Shown here: positions 21,096 through 31,663 of the stretch, piece by piece
Layout: each line of letters starts with the position of its first letter
How positions within the stretch are numbered: the first letter of the stretch is position 1
DNA from: Prochilodus magdalenae
Taxonomy: Eukaryota > Chordata > Actinopteri > Characiformes > Prochilodontidae
Length of the DNA: 64,000 nucleotides
Direction: 5' to 3'
NCBI GenBank assembly: GCA_024036415.1
Contig: JAMWET010000147.1
Coordinates: 155,757-219,756, forward strand
The notes under the pieces: model-generated
Database searches by the model: none
The model's input: the letters and a program-made list of their open reading frames with translations, nothing else
What the model was told of the DNA's origin: nothing
Program-made: the position numbers and the translations under genes

Positions 21096-22165
21096 TACAG
21101 TCTTGTCCACAGTATTGTCATACCTGGTAAAGGTAAATAATCTTAGTCAAACACTGAGGGAAAAAAGATCCAACTGTTTGTTGAAGTACATTCATTTTGA
21201 GAAATAACCCTCTTCAAGAAATAATTATTTATAATAAAACCAAATGTGCCACAATCATTGGCACCCTTGCTTTTAATACTTCAAACAACCTTACTTTGCC
21301 TATGAAACAGCTCTCAGCCTATAAGGAGAATACAGAATAAGGAATTTGATTCCATTCCTCTTAATAGAATCGGTCCAGATTCCTGGGTCCTTAATTTTGT
21401 ATTTATTAAAACATTTTTGTGTTTATCTGGATGTGGATGTCTTGTATCACTGTCCTGCTGGAAGGTCTAATGAAGCTTCAGTTATAGTTCTCTGAGGCCA
21501 TGTACCCTGATGAGGATCACAGACCCTTCATCATACTATGTAGTGGCCATCAGATACTTTTCAGGGTAGTCCCAGTTTTTCAGTGTTTATTTTAAAAAGA
21601 TCAATTTTAATTTTATCTAACCAAAGAACATAGTCCCAGTCCCAGAGTTTACCAAATGCTTACCAAATAGTGCTTAAGTTAGGTGATAGGAAAAAAAACT
21701 TTTCCTGGCTTGCCTTCCCAATAATCTGTTGGCGTGAAGGTGGCATCTGATTGTAGTTTCAGAGATGTGGTGACCCATGATTGCCTTTTCCTGTAACTTT
21801 CCAAAAGTAATCCTGGGGAGGGGGGGTGGGGGGGCGTTCCATTACCCTACACTTAACTGTACATGGGGCAAGATAAAGTTGCATACTTGTGCATTCAATG
21901 TTGTCAAAGTTCCAGTTTATTGGACTGGTTTAATTATTTATGTATAGCTAGATACAGGCATTACACTTTTAGTATAGCTATTATTTATGAGGGTCAACAC
22001 ACTTTTCAATTATTTAAATTGTGTGTTCGCTCCTCTTGTTGAAAAATGGCAAAGGGAAGTTAACCTCTGTGTCACATTGACTTATAATTTCTTTCTCAGA
22101 ATAAATTTACTTTAGTTTCTATAGCCCTTTTTTACTCATCCATTACAGGAGTGCCAATAATAAAA
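21096..22165 (-). mobile_element. Decayed Tc1-like element with terminal repeats
   Basis: The left end begins TACAGTCTTGTCCACAGTAT and continues towards a TACCTGGTAAA motif, matching the usual fish Tc1 terminus of the TACAGT..GGCCA-A-AGTATTGGCACC type. The right end near 22149-22162 has GGAGTGCCAATAATA, the inverted equivalent. Inside, on the minus strand, degraded transposase DNA shows a first-Asp-like region (near 21610-21640, canonical WSDE context). It also has a region resembling the linker/GHHRY boundary near 21755-21790 with GATGTGGTGACCCATGATTG. Frames are destroyed by many indels. The length of about 1.07 kb is shorter than an intact Tc1 element (about 1.2-1.6 kb). Confidence 0.6.
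21812..21837 (+). repeat. G-rich tract
   Basis: A run of four to seven G's separated by single A or T (GGGGAGGGGGGGTGGGGGGGC), able in principle to form a G-quadruplex. It lies inside the decayed Tc1-like element. Confidence 0.8.
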
Positions 22166-23924
22166 TAAGAAATAGCTGGAGTAGTGCAAAGCCTTGCTTG
22201 TAAAGGAGAAGTATTCTACAGCCTTTCTATGACTTTTTCTATAAAAACAATGTCCCTCATGTAAAGGTGTCTAAATGGTCTGCTTTTACAGGGCACTGCT
22301 TTTCCTCTTGTTTCTCCCTGCAATGGAAACTTATTTATTGTCATGTTTCTTCAGGCACCACTGCCCACACTCTTGTCTTTGTGTTGCTAACTGGATGAAT
22401 AGCCTTTGCAGAAGGTTACCTTTGCTTTGCATGGTGAGTATATACTGTGCTTTATTTCACTCTGGGACTTAACTGAATTGTAAATGGCCAATTTTGTTTT
22501 TTTTACAGTTGTACTTTTTTACATTTTTTTAATGTAAATATGAGTGGATGCGGTTTATGATAATTGCGGCGTAATTAAATGTAACCCTTAGTTATCCATG
22601 TGAAAGTGATTACAGCATAGTGGACATATAATCAGTATTGTAATGAAACCTTGTATCACCAAAAGGACATTCCTCAGCCTATAATACAATATAATTTGTC
22701 CATTGCAGTAAAAAAAACATTTTTCTTTTTTTTTTTGTTTTGCACTGTGTTAAACTTGAACAGAACAATAGAAATTGTACAAAATGACCTAGAGGGAACA
22801 AAATCACAAAATTGTCACAAAAACCAACACATTAAAATTCAATATGTCTAGAGTCTACTGGTAGCTACACAAGTGACAAGGAATGTATTAACCCATGTAT
22901 TTTTGACAGCACAGGGAAAACACAATGGTGATCATTTATATCTAATCAGCCACAGTAACTAAAACAGCCTGTTTAATTCCAAGAGAGGACTGTGAGGTTT
23001 GAAAATGGCATCTATAAAAATATAAAATTATTTCAGTATTTAAAACATCAAAACATTATACGTAGGCATAATGTAAATGTGTTATATGTACGTCTATAGA
23101 GCAAATATTGTGTACCACTGTTCAGCACACCCACCACACCACACAATCACACACTATAAGAGTGAGGATCTCCCCATTTGTCGGTTGTGCACTGTGATTG
23201 GTCCGATCAATAAGCAGAAGAGACGGTGATGAAAGCTGTAGATTGAGGGAGCCAGAGCATTTCTTCTCCGCTCCAAGTCGTTCCTCTTCTCAGTATCTGT
23301 TTCACTGATGCAGCCTGACGATTTGGCCTAGATTCCCACAATCCAATCAGTGCTTTCCACTTCCCGACTTTGGCTTCAGATGGGGAGTTCCTGCAATGCT
23401 GACAGCTCTCGCTCCCAGAGGCGGTCTGGAATAGTGATCCAGGGAGGTGTGAGCAGACAATCTGTAGCTGAGCAACTGTGTAATGTGGCCCAGGTCAAAA
23501 TATCAGTGAGCTGCCAGTTTGCATAGATGATTCTGGGACATAATCCATACGTTTTCCTTGCTTCATAAACCACTGTGTGCTACTCTAGTAGACATATGGG
23601 ATTTTTTTCTCCCCACACAAAAAATGCCCTGCAGCTAAAATGTATTAAGGAAGAATCGAAAGTGCTCATTCCCCAAATCAGCAATCAGCTGAAAAGCAGT
23701 ACTGCAGCCATTAAGGACAAGGCCAGTGTTCAGGAAAAAAAGCAAAACACATGAACAGAAAATAACATTAAAGCCTCAGTGAATCTAAATCATTTCAGCT
23801 GTTTCAGTATTCTGCATCCACACTGTTCCTTTATTACAGCTTCCATTATCTTCAGGCATTTGGTTGCTGTATGAAATATGCAAGGATTTTTTTTCACATC
23901 AAAGTTTAGCCTTAGACTTAACTA
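22166..23924. other. Intergenic sequence; non-repetitive block at 23150-23580
   Basis: No gene seen. The interval 23150-23580 has higher GC, no transposon motifs and words such as GATTGGTCCGATCAATAAGC and CCACAATCCAATCAGTGC (two ATTGG/CCAAT cores in opposite directions). It could be a conserved element or an unannotated promoter. The 65-codon minus ORF at 23376-23573 shows no domain. Confidence 0.35.
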
Positions 23925-24060
23925 CCTGCAATTCCAACAGTTTCAGCAATGTTGAAGTCTGGACTCTGGGATGTTAAGTCAATTGTCATAAGAATCTTAA
24001 CAGCTTCCTTAAAAATGTTTTTGTCTGTTTCTTTCAAATGCATGAGAATTATCGTATATC
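23925..24060 (-). mobile_element. Tc1-like transposase fragment around the third catalytic residue
   Basis: On the minus strand near 23931-23965 one frame reads SQSPDFNIAE, matching the Tc1 catalytic signature (W)PxQSPDLNxIE with the terminal Glu retained. To its right the DNA continues in the same arrangement as the fragment at 36935-37045, so both derive from the same transposon family. No full domain survives. Confidence 0.5.
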
Positions 24061-24574
24061 TAATCTGCTCAGAAATACCTGCCGAAAAATGCTTGAAAGC
24101 GTAAAAATGCTTGGAAAGCAGATAATACCACCAGTATGTGAAATTTTTTGTTCATTTCTGGACTAACTAAAATTACCAACCAAGGTGTAAAGAAATAATA
24201 ATTTTGACGGTATGTCAATGACAGCCATATATCAAGTTGCATAGATATCTACTGACACTAGCATACTAACCAGCAAGCCATGGCCCATCTGTCATGTAAT
24301 GCCACTTTGTACCTGAAGAGGTGATAGTGAGTCCCTATAACTCACTGTAAGAAAGTTTGAAAATTAAGGAAACAAGTGAGAAAAATCACAGCAAAACAAG
24401 ATTAACATTTCCACTGCTAGAGACAGGTCTGAAAAGCGCTGCTGGACACATAACAATTTATCAGTGTTATAAATAAATAGAATGAGGAGTGAAGAGGGAG
24501 AAGGAGGGACGTTGCAGAGTATGACTTTGACATAATATAGATGTTCTAAAGCTCCTTTCCTGTTAGTTCTGTCT
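24061..24574. other. Intergenic sequence without genes
   Basis: No supported coding sequence. The minus ORF at 24364-24615 has no recognised domain and overlaps the repeat to the right. Confidence 0.5.
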
Positions 24575-24830
24575 TTCTCTTCATCCGGGTTCGACCTGAG
24601 GAGGTTGGGTTCCACCCTTGAGCCTGGTTCCTCTCAAGTTTTCTTCCTTACTCAAGGGAGTTTTTCCTCACCACTGTTGCCTCTGGCTTGCTCGAGAAGG
24701 GGCCCACACCCCCAGCGCCTGTACATTACAACGCAATGTCTGTACATTAACTCAGTGTAATTTTCTGTGAAGCTGCATTGAGACAACAGTGGTTGTAAAA
24801 AGCACTATACAAATAAATACTGATCGATTG
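24575..24830 (+). mobile_element. Fish dispersed repeat (LINE/SINE 3' end)
   Basis: The sequence has the distinctive order GAGCCTGGTTCCTCTCAAG, CTTCCTTACTCAAGGGAGTT, TTTTCCTCACCACTGTTGCC, GGCTTGCTC, TGTGAAGCTGCATTGAGACA, AAAAGCACTATACAAATAAA, and a short tail of (TGAT)-like units. This block is familiar from a very abundant fish repeat whose 3' end drives retroposition. The plus strand is the element's sense. The exact family is not assigned. Confidence 0.7.
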
Positions 24831-25371
24831 ACATATTGCATCAACTTACATTTGGTCATTTATTGACTATTTTGAGTAAAAACTAAATAAATAACTTATA
24901 TGTGCTTATGGTTTTATTAACACATTAAAACTCCCAAAACTATTATATTGTATTATTATACTAGTAAATTAGTTTACTAACTATACTATTATAGGAAAAT
25001 GCATGGACTGCAATACAAACTGGCATTGCAGGTCCAGCAAAGGTTGAGTCATAGTAGTGGCACCAGGTTCATACATGTATACCTCAAGGAGACTTTGAGC
25101 TTTAAATTGTTGGTAGTTCCAGTAAAAATATATATATTAAAAGTACATAAATAAAAAGTAAAGGAATGCAACAAAATTATATTTCACATATTTTTGGACC
25201 ACTTCTACTGGTCCATTCTTGTTGAACAGAGTAGCTATTGTTTTCTGCTGTTTCATTAGGAGGTTTTCTCTAGCACTGGGTACCTTTAACTAAAGGTGAA
25301 TCCAAGAGCTATTTTTCTTCTGAAAACTCTGTTCTTTTGTCTCTTACTCTTTTGCTCTTTTATTCTACTAC
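24831..25371. other. AT-rich intergenic sequence
   Basis: Nothing supported. A poly(A/T)-rich segment with ATAAATA words; no recognisable repeat class. Confidence 0.5.
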
Positions 25372-25661
25372 CATGGTGCCACAGTGAGCCTAGCAGTGGG
25401 TCAGGTCTCTGAATCCTCGCCAGATGGATGGCGCAGACCCCTGTCAGAGCTGCCGGGAGCCCTAGCATAAACAGCAGAAGGCTGAAGCTCCAGGGGCTCT
25501 GGGGCTGAGAGTGAGCCTCCGTGTCCCAGTCGAGGAGCCTGGATTCTAGCCCAGATCGCTTGCTCACCCCTGTCTCCTCAACTGGAGCTGGGAAGAGGTT
25601 TCTCCACACTGCACAAATCCTCACTGCACATTGTGCGTAGAAGAAGATGCATCTGTACCTG
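25372..25661 (-). CDS. Possible unassigned exon with one membrane segment
   Basis: This is the best unexplained coding candidate outside nalf1. On the minus strand a good acceptor precedes 25661 (CTTCTCTTCTCCTAG with a TGCTGAAC branch-like motif). A GT follows 25372 (ATG|GTAGTA). Between them 290 bases stay open for 96 full codons in a frame whose phases would be 2 (in) and 1 (out). The GC content is clearly above that of the flanks. The peptide has a charged stretch (SKRSGLESRLLDWDTEAHS) followed by a hydrophobic segment (FSLLLFMLGLPAALTGVCAI) and HLARIQRPD. I do not recognise a family. It could equally be a chance ORF in a GC-rich island or part of a non-coding RNA; the open frame also reads on to a stop at 25286. 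Confidence 0.25.
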
Positions 25662-26435
25662 CTAGGAGAAGAGAAGTTCAGCATATTAACCCATCAGGTG
25701 GACTTGGTTACAACACAGCAGTGTTAAAAAATGCCACTCCTGGCACAATAACCTATGCTTCTTTGTCCTATATTCAGCATTCATGGGTATGCATGGCATA
25801 TTCGAAATATAGATTTGTCAATACTGCTCCTTATATGCCTGTATAAACATTCCTCTCTCATATTATTTGCTATGATACTATATTGAATGCTTATTAGTGA
25901 GATCAAACAGAACTAAGCATGCAGTTCTTAAAATAGCAGCAACTGATTGCTGGTTTAAGGACCTAGAATAATGTTTTTAGGTTGAAATGAGACATCAGTG
26001 CATGACATCATTAGAGTGTATGCATGAATAGCACATCCACAACTACAAAGGGATGACTATTAGAGTAGAGCCATAGTGCATTAGCCTCTGGTTACAAAGA
26101 TACCTTCATCTTATAATCAATTGTATGGTTTGTATCGTGGTGGTAGTGGTTTGTCCCTGGATGGCAATGCCTCCATTCATTGGGCATGAGGGGTCACTGA
26201 ATGGTTTTATGAGTACAAAAATAACATATAAATCATATGCTATGTGCTTCACAGTAAAAAGATCTCCCCTCAGCTAAATCAATTGTGGAAGACTTGGCAC
26301 TTATGTTTTAGTCAGTGCACTTCTCTACCCCTAAAACAGCAACCAATAAGGGAATATCTTGTTACGTTTCTCTAGATTTGCCAATTTGGAATTTAACCAT
26401 GCCCAGTACCACTGGGAGTACTACAGTGTCACCAG
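25662..26435. other. Intergenic sequence without genes
   Basis: No supported gene or repeat. Short ORF at 25631-25846 has no domain. Confidence 0.5.
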
Positions 26436-26535
26436 CTGAGCAGCTCTGCCTTGGGCAGTGTCGGGGGTTAAGTGTCTTGCCCAAGGGCACGCCCAAGTAG
26501 ACATTCCTGGGATTTCAACCACCAACCTTGCAGTT
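26436..26535 (+). mobile_element. Dispersed repeat fragment
   Basis: Contains GGGTTAAGTGTCTTGCCCAA, GGGCAC, then GGGATTTCAACCACCAACCTTGC, a conserved core of an abundant fish repeat. The second half resembles a tRNA B-box context, but no complete tRNA fold is visible. A diverged relative lies at 32525-32600. Confidence 0.6.
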
Positions 26536-26897
26536 GCTGATCTACATACAAGGTTAAATACATACAGTAGCTCCAATATTCAGTCATTTGCAAACTAGAT
26601 GAAGAGAAAAGCTAACTCTTTTTCCCATCTGCTAATTGGCAGAGCAGCCACTGGCTGCTGTACTAGCCCTTACTACTCATAGCATGACGTCCCTCTTTTA
26701 TCTTTTTTTTTACTTTTATTGCTATTTTATTGCAAACCATAAAAGCATAAGTGACGTTATTACAGTATGAATTAGACAGGGGAAAATAACATTGCTGAAT
26801 ACATTTTGACTAATCTCCACTGTAGACTGTCAAAAGAATCTCTATCTTTGATGAAGCAAATATGTCTAAATCTGCTTCCAGAATAGACATCATTAAA
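26536..26897. other. Intergenic sequence without genes
   Basis: Nothing supported; T-rich run near 26702-26720. Confidence 0.5.
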
Positions 26898-26898
26898 A

Positions 26899-26934
<36 letters not shown>
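26898..26934. repeat. (CA)n microsatellite
   Basis: About 18 uninterrupted CA units. Confidence 0.95.
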
Positions 26935-26935
<1 letters not shown>

Positions 26936-29900
26936 GCACTACTCACTCTCTCATTTCCTCTATGGCGGCTGCCTTTGAAGAACTGGGACACCAGTCAAAT
27001 TCTGCTTGGCATTGCAGCCAGACTGTGTTGGGATTCACCCCTCATCCAATTAAGATGTATTGACGAGTATGAAAAGCGAGTGGATGCACATGTACCGCCC
27101 CTGGGCAATGACTGGAGAGGGTCCAGACAGCTTCCTCTCCAGAGTTAGAGTGGCCATGGGAATGCTTTTTTCCACCGTCATGTTCTTCTTAAACAGCTCA
27201 ACTGATTTGCATATATCCTCTCATATAGTCTCTTATATGTATAGATGCAACAATATCCCCATATACATACTTCTTCTTATATACACAAGCCTGACCATAT
27301 CTCTACAAATATACTGTCACAATTACACCTCAACATAGATCCTCTATATACCCAGATCTGACCATACCCTCTCAAATGCACTCTACATCTACATCATCTG
27401 TCATACATCTTCTCTTATACACATATTCTCCTACATTATATAACCTACAGGACTTTTCTACAGATGACCCTTTTTAAATCTCAACTGAAATCATTTATTT
27501 GGCATTGCTCCAAAGAACTCTTCTCCTTTATTTTTTAACAGTGTGCTCTCATATATTCTGTCCCCAAACACCACCTACCCCCACCCCCAGGAACCCCTGT
27601 CTGCAACCCTGGCATCCTTCCCTGTCGTTACCCACAATCCTTTGCACACACTCATTTATTAATCCAATTAATGTAGATGCCAGCAGCAGCCAGCAAGAAG
27701 AACAGCCAGTCATAAATACGACCAAACGGATAATTACACATATGGTGTGAATGCAGTAATTCAACACAAGTGATAATCGCTGCACTTCAAAGCTGAGTGG
27801 GGACAGAGTGTTCAGCTGCCTTCCTGCCTGGCCACCGCACACTGGGGCTTTGTTCAGTCTCCCGCTGGGCGGAAATAAAACAACTGTCACGTCCCCATGG
27901 TGTGGCTGCTTTAACGGTCACTTACAAGGCAAGTGAGGAGTAGAGATAGCTCTACAAGTACAAAAATAGAAAATTCCAACAGGTAATCCCTTGGCAGGTT
28001 CAAAGAATTTCGCTCATAGGTCCCATCACAAGTGATACTCTAAGCCTTGCAGTTCACTTCCAAGCCAGCAATTTGGTCATGATAAAAAAAAACATACAGG
28101 GTAAGACACCTTGAGGGTTCTAGGTTTAAAAGCATACCGTTGGGGCAGATTTGTGAAATGCATGTACTGTACCTGATGAAAGTATGATATCATTCTCACC
28201 TTTCTAAATGAACTAATATGGCCCAATTACAACCTTGCTATCTTCACCCTGCCATTCCATATTTCAGCCTAGCTTTTATTGACATATATCAGTCCGTGTA
28301 ACGATCTGTTTAAGTCTAAGGGGACCTGTTGGAAAATTTGCAGTGTAAGGGTTCTCAGGGAGCAGATCTAAGAGAAGGAGAGCTGTCACAGGTGAAGGGG
28401 GCCTGTAGAGAAATCTCCAGATGGAGCCATCAAACAGGTGGAGAACAGACAGCAGTGATTGACATAAGTGAATCATTGAGGACAAAGTACAGGTAGGGTG
28501 CTATCAACAGATCAGGTAGACTGACTGGCTAGGGGCTGGATAGCTTCTGCTTTAGTATGTATACGAACCATCTGGGACAGGTATTCTACTCAGAGGTACT
28601 GATGTTGCGAATAAGTGTGTGCTTGTAATAGATCCTACTAGAATCTTGGATCAAGCTTCCTGGAGCTGCACTTAATGAATGGAGGCAGAATTTACCAAAA
28701 TATTCTCACCTATGAGGAGCCTGATCCCTAATGTTAGTGAGCTTTCTGTGATAGATTTCTGAATGTGTATCAATTGACTAACATTTTGGGTGTTGCTCAG
28801 GCTGCTCCTGACATCAAGATATGACCTGCTGCTAAACAGGGACAGACAAAACATAGCTTACCAACTTGAACTCCAATGAATATGTGCTAGAAGTTGGAGT
28901 TTAGGAACACAGCATTACCAACAAAACGTGAAAATTATAGTTTATATATTTTATATTAAACATAAATGAGCATAGTCAAGTTAATAAAAGCTTCACAGTC
29001 TTTCTTTGTTAATGCACTGGAGTTGATGTCATATGTAGCTGACAATAATAAGATGCATTTAACAAGAAAAAGTTTGAAATTTATAAATAGATTCTAACAG
29101 GCATTAAGCTGTTTTGTGAATCAATAGCCCACTGCTGAATAAATACTGTCTCTGCCCTTTCTGTGGAATTCCCTAATGGGGAATGCACATTAAATGTCAT
29201 CCTTAAAGTACACATAATCATGCATTTAATCTATCCTGCAGAACAAGAACAGTATTGCTATCTCATCTACACAGACCCCCGTTTATATTCATTTGTATGA
29301 ATCTTTGCATTTTGATCACATCTCTAGATTTTAGTTTCTCTGTCTACTTGTTTAGAGCCAATACGCTACTGAAAGATCATGTTATGTATTAACTGCTTAA
29401 AACCTATAGAAAGGGTCGGATATGTTTTCATGGGTTTATCTACACACCGATATGCATATTGAGATGAAATACTGTATTTCCAGTTGGTTTATTAATTAGT
29501 TTGTTTATTTTTTATGGAGTGCCAAATTATGTTCATTTTGTATATTAAGCTCTTCAAGCTCTTTCACCACAAATCCTGCAGTGCTGAAGAGGAAATCCCT
29601 TGGTCTTTCTCTTCAAGCACATACCTTTTTCTGCTTTTCCATTTCCCAATCTCCCTGAACACTTAAATTTGTGTTATAGAGTTTGCGGTAAGGTCAAACG
29701 ACATTATCAGAATAAAACCCAGGAAAAATAGAATATGAAATCAGAATAGAGTATGTAAAGAGGGAGAGAGAGGGAGATTAGGGAGATTAGGGGTAAGGGA
29801 GAGGACTAAAGAAGATTCCAGTCCTGCAGTAAGTGGGCAGAGTGTGAGATTAGAGGGAAATGCTGGAGAAGAAGTATGTGTAATGTCAAAAAGAGCAGAG

Positions 29901-30356
29901 TGAGAGGGGGGAGGTCAGCCTCAGGGAGAGACTGAGTGAGTTGAAGGAATGAGCCCCTGATGAAGTGCGAGTGCAATGGCGGGCCTGAGTGGCCGGACTG
30001 ATGACAGCCTGTGAGTGGGCGGAAAGGAAACATGACCAGGTGCAGCAAGGACAGGACACACAAGCTAGAAAAGGCAGCAGAGATGAAAACATATGCTCAT
30101 AGACCTCCTCCCAAAAGATGCTACAGTTTATTAAGTGATATTATAATTTCATTAATGTATACATGTTCCAAATGTCATTGCTGATGTTCCAATGTTGTTT
30201 TGTCAGCACTGTACCTACATTTCCTGATTTAAATTTTATTTGGTACATTGGATTATCAAACATCATCTCATTATCACAGAAGTGCACAGATGGTTTAACA
30301 TACAGAATAGTGATACTGTCCATCAGCCAGATTTCTGACATTCTAAAATATGAGAG
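26935..30356. other. Intergenic sequence; non-repetitive block at 27590-27900
   Basis: No supported gene. At 27590-27900 there is a repeat-free, moderate-GC block containing TTATTAATCCAATTAATGTAG and GATAATTACACAT, homeodomain-like cores, which may be a regulatory element. The 113-codon minus ORF across it (27549-27890) has no recognised domain. Around 27180-27450 there is a degenerate cluster of CTCTTATATACA / CATATA words. A TTATTTATTTTTTAT run lies at 29500. A GAG-rich patch lies at 29760-29810. Confidence 0.4.
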
Positions 30357-30367
30357 AGTAAGAATGA

Positions 30368-30400
<33 letters not shown>

Positions 30401-30401
30401 G

Positions 30402-30472
<71 letters not shown>

Positions 30473-30612
30473 AGGAGAGAGACTGAGGAGAGAGAGAGAG
30501 ATACACAGATTGAGAAGAGAGTGAGAGAGATTGAGAAGAGAGAGAGAGACACAGAAGAGAAAGAGAGAGATACACAAATTGAGAAGAGAGAGAGAAAGAG
30601 GGAGAGAGAGAA
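30357..30612. repeat. (GA)n microsatellite and degenerate GA array
   Basis: A pure (GA) core of about 35 units at 30405-30470 is followed by a degenerate array of AGAGAGAGA, TTGAGAAGAGAG and ATACACAGATTGAGAAG words to 30612. The word ATTGAGAAGAGAG recurs several times, suggesting an older short tandem duplication. ORFs across it are low-complexity artefacts. Confidence 0.95.
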
Positions 30613-30827
30613 TAAAGTGGAATGACAGAAGGGACATCAGAGCTAGTAAATCAGCAAGGCCCTAAAGAAGGGAATGATCTGACATTATGAACTCCCATCA
30701 GGCACTGAGCTCTGATTTGTGGGGTTGCTGAGGGGTCATGGGCATGAGTGAGGATCTGCCGCAATCAAGTAAAGTCTACAGAGGGCCAGCAGCGTGTAAA
30801 TCAACTTGTACTCAAACTTTAATACTG
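30613..30827. other. Non-repetitive sequence between two GA arrays
   Basis: About 210 bases of moderate-complexity sequence (for example GAACTCCCATCAGGCACTGA and GCGTGTAAATCAACTTGTAC) isolated between GA arrays. No ORF is supported. It could be a short conserved element; inference only. Confidence 0.3.
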
Positions 30828-30912
30828 AAGAGACAGAGACAGAGAGAGAGAGAGAGACTGAGAGAGAGGGGGGGAGAGAGACAGAGAGAGAGAAGGAGAG
30901 AAAAAGCGAGGG
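30828..30912. repeat. GA-rich array
   Basis: AGAGAC and GAGAGA units with a GGGGGGAGAG patch; related in composition to the array at 30357-30612. Confidence 0.9.
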
Positions 30913-31504
30913 AGAAAGCCCCAGGTGTAGCTGGACTACGGAGTGATAAAATCTAAGAGGACAGGAGAGGGCCGTTATGTTTTGTTGTGGGCAGAAAAAA
31001 GAGAGAAAGCAGCCAAAACGAAGATGTGATAGGTAAGGTAGCATACATGGAGCGAATACAGTGAGTGCATGCTTGCACAAAGGGCTCTTCCATCCAGGAT
31101 GACTCATTTCTTTCATCACTAATCTCTGAACATATGATTCCCCGCTCACCTTGCTGCCTGCAGCAACGGCTTCCCACTGACCACAAAGCCAGTGCTTTTA
31201 AAGAAGTATTAAATCATTGCCTTCTTTCAGCACACCATCATATTTTTAGGACAAGGTCTCAGATGTCTATTCTTGTTTTCCACTCTTTCTTGATTCCTCA
31301 GTTTTATTTTATTCTACTTTTCCATATCTACTGTAGATATCCTTATAATGACATCAAAAATCTCTTTCCTATTCATTTAAATCACTTTGTTGGTGAAGTA
31401 CACTAGCATGGATTTGTCTGGATACACATATAATGACAAAACAGAATACTAATAAGCACAGCTATGGGTATATTCAGTACATGGTTTATTTAATGTAAGC
31501 TAAC
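30913..31504. other. Intergenic sequence without genes
   Basis: No gene is supported. Overlapping ORFs on both strands at 30736-31406 have no recognised domain. Confidence 0.45.
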
Positions 31505-31663
31505 TGTATTGCAAAATATACATAATATAGCATATGGTACACAGAAGTGATGGTTTTAGGTTTTTAGACACCAGCTTATTCAGCCACTGTTCTAAAATCA
31601 GGGGTATTAATAGAAAGTTTGCCCACTGCCCACTCCGGCCTATAGTGCATATATCCTCGGTTT
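31505..31663 (+). repeat. 160-bp dispersed direct repeat, copy 1
   Basis: Nearly the same 160-base sequence recurs at 34635-34792 in the same direction, with only about a dozen differences by eye. It starts TGTATTGCAAAATATACATA and includes a long fully identical core from TTCAGCCACTGT to AGTTTGCCCAC. It is not coding. It may be part of a short non-autonomous transposon or the end of a larger element. Confidence 0.8.

Noticed and set aside
30141..31149. ORFs up to 144 codons over GA arrays
   Set aside because: Low-complexity translations of (GA)n and its complement.
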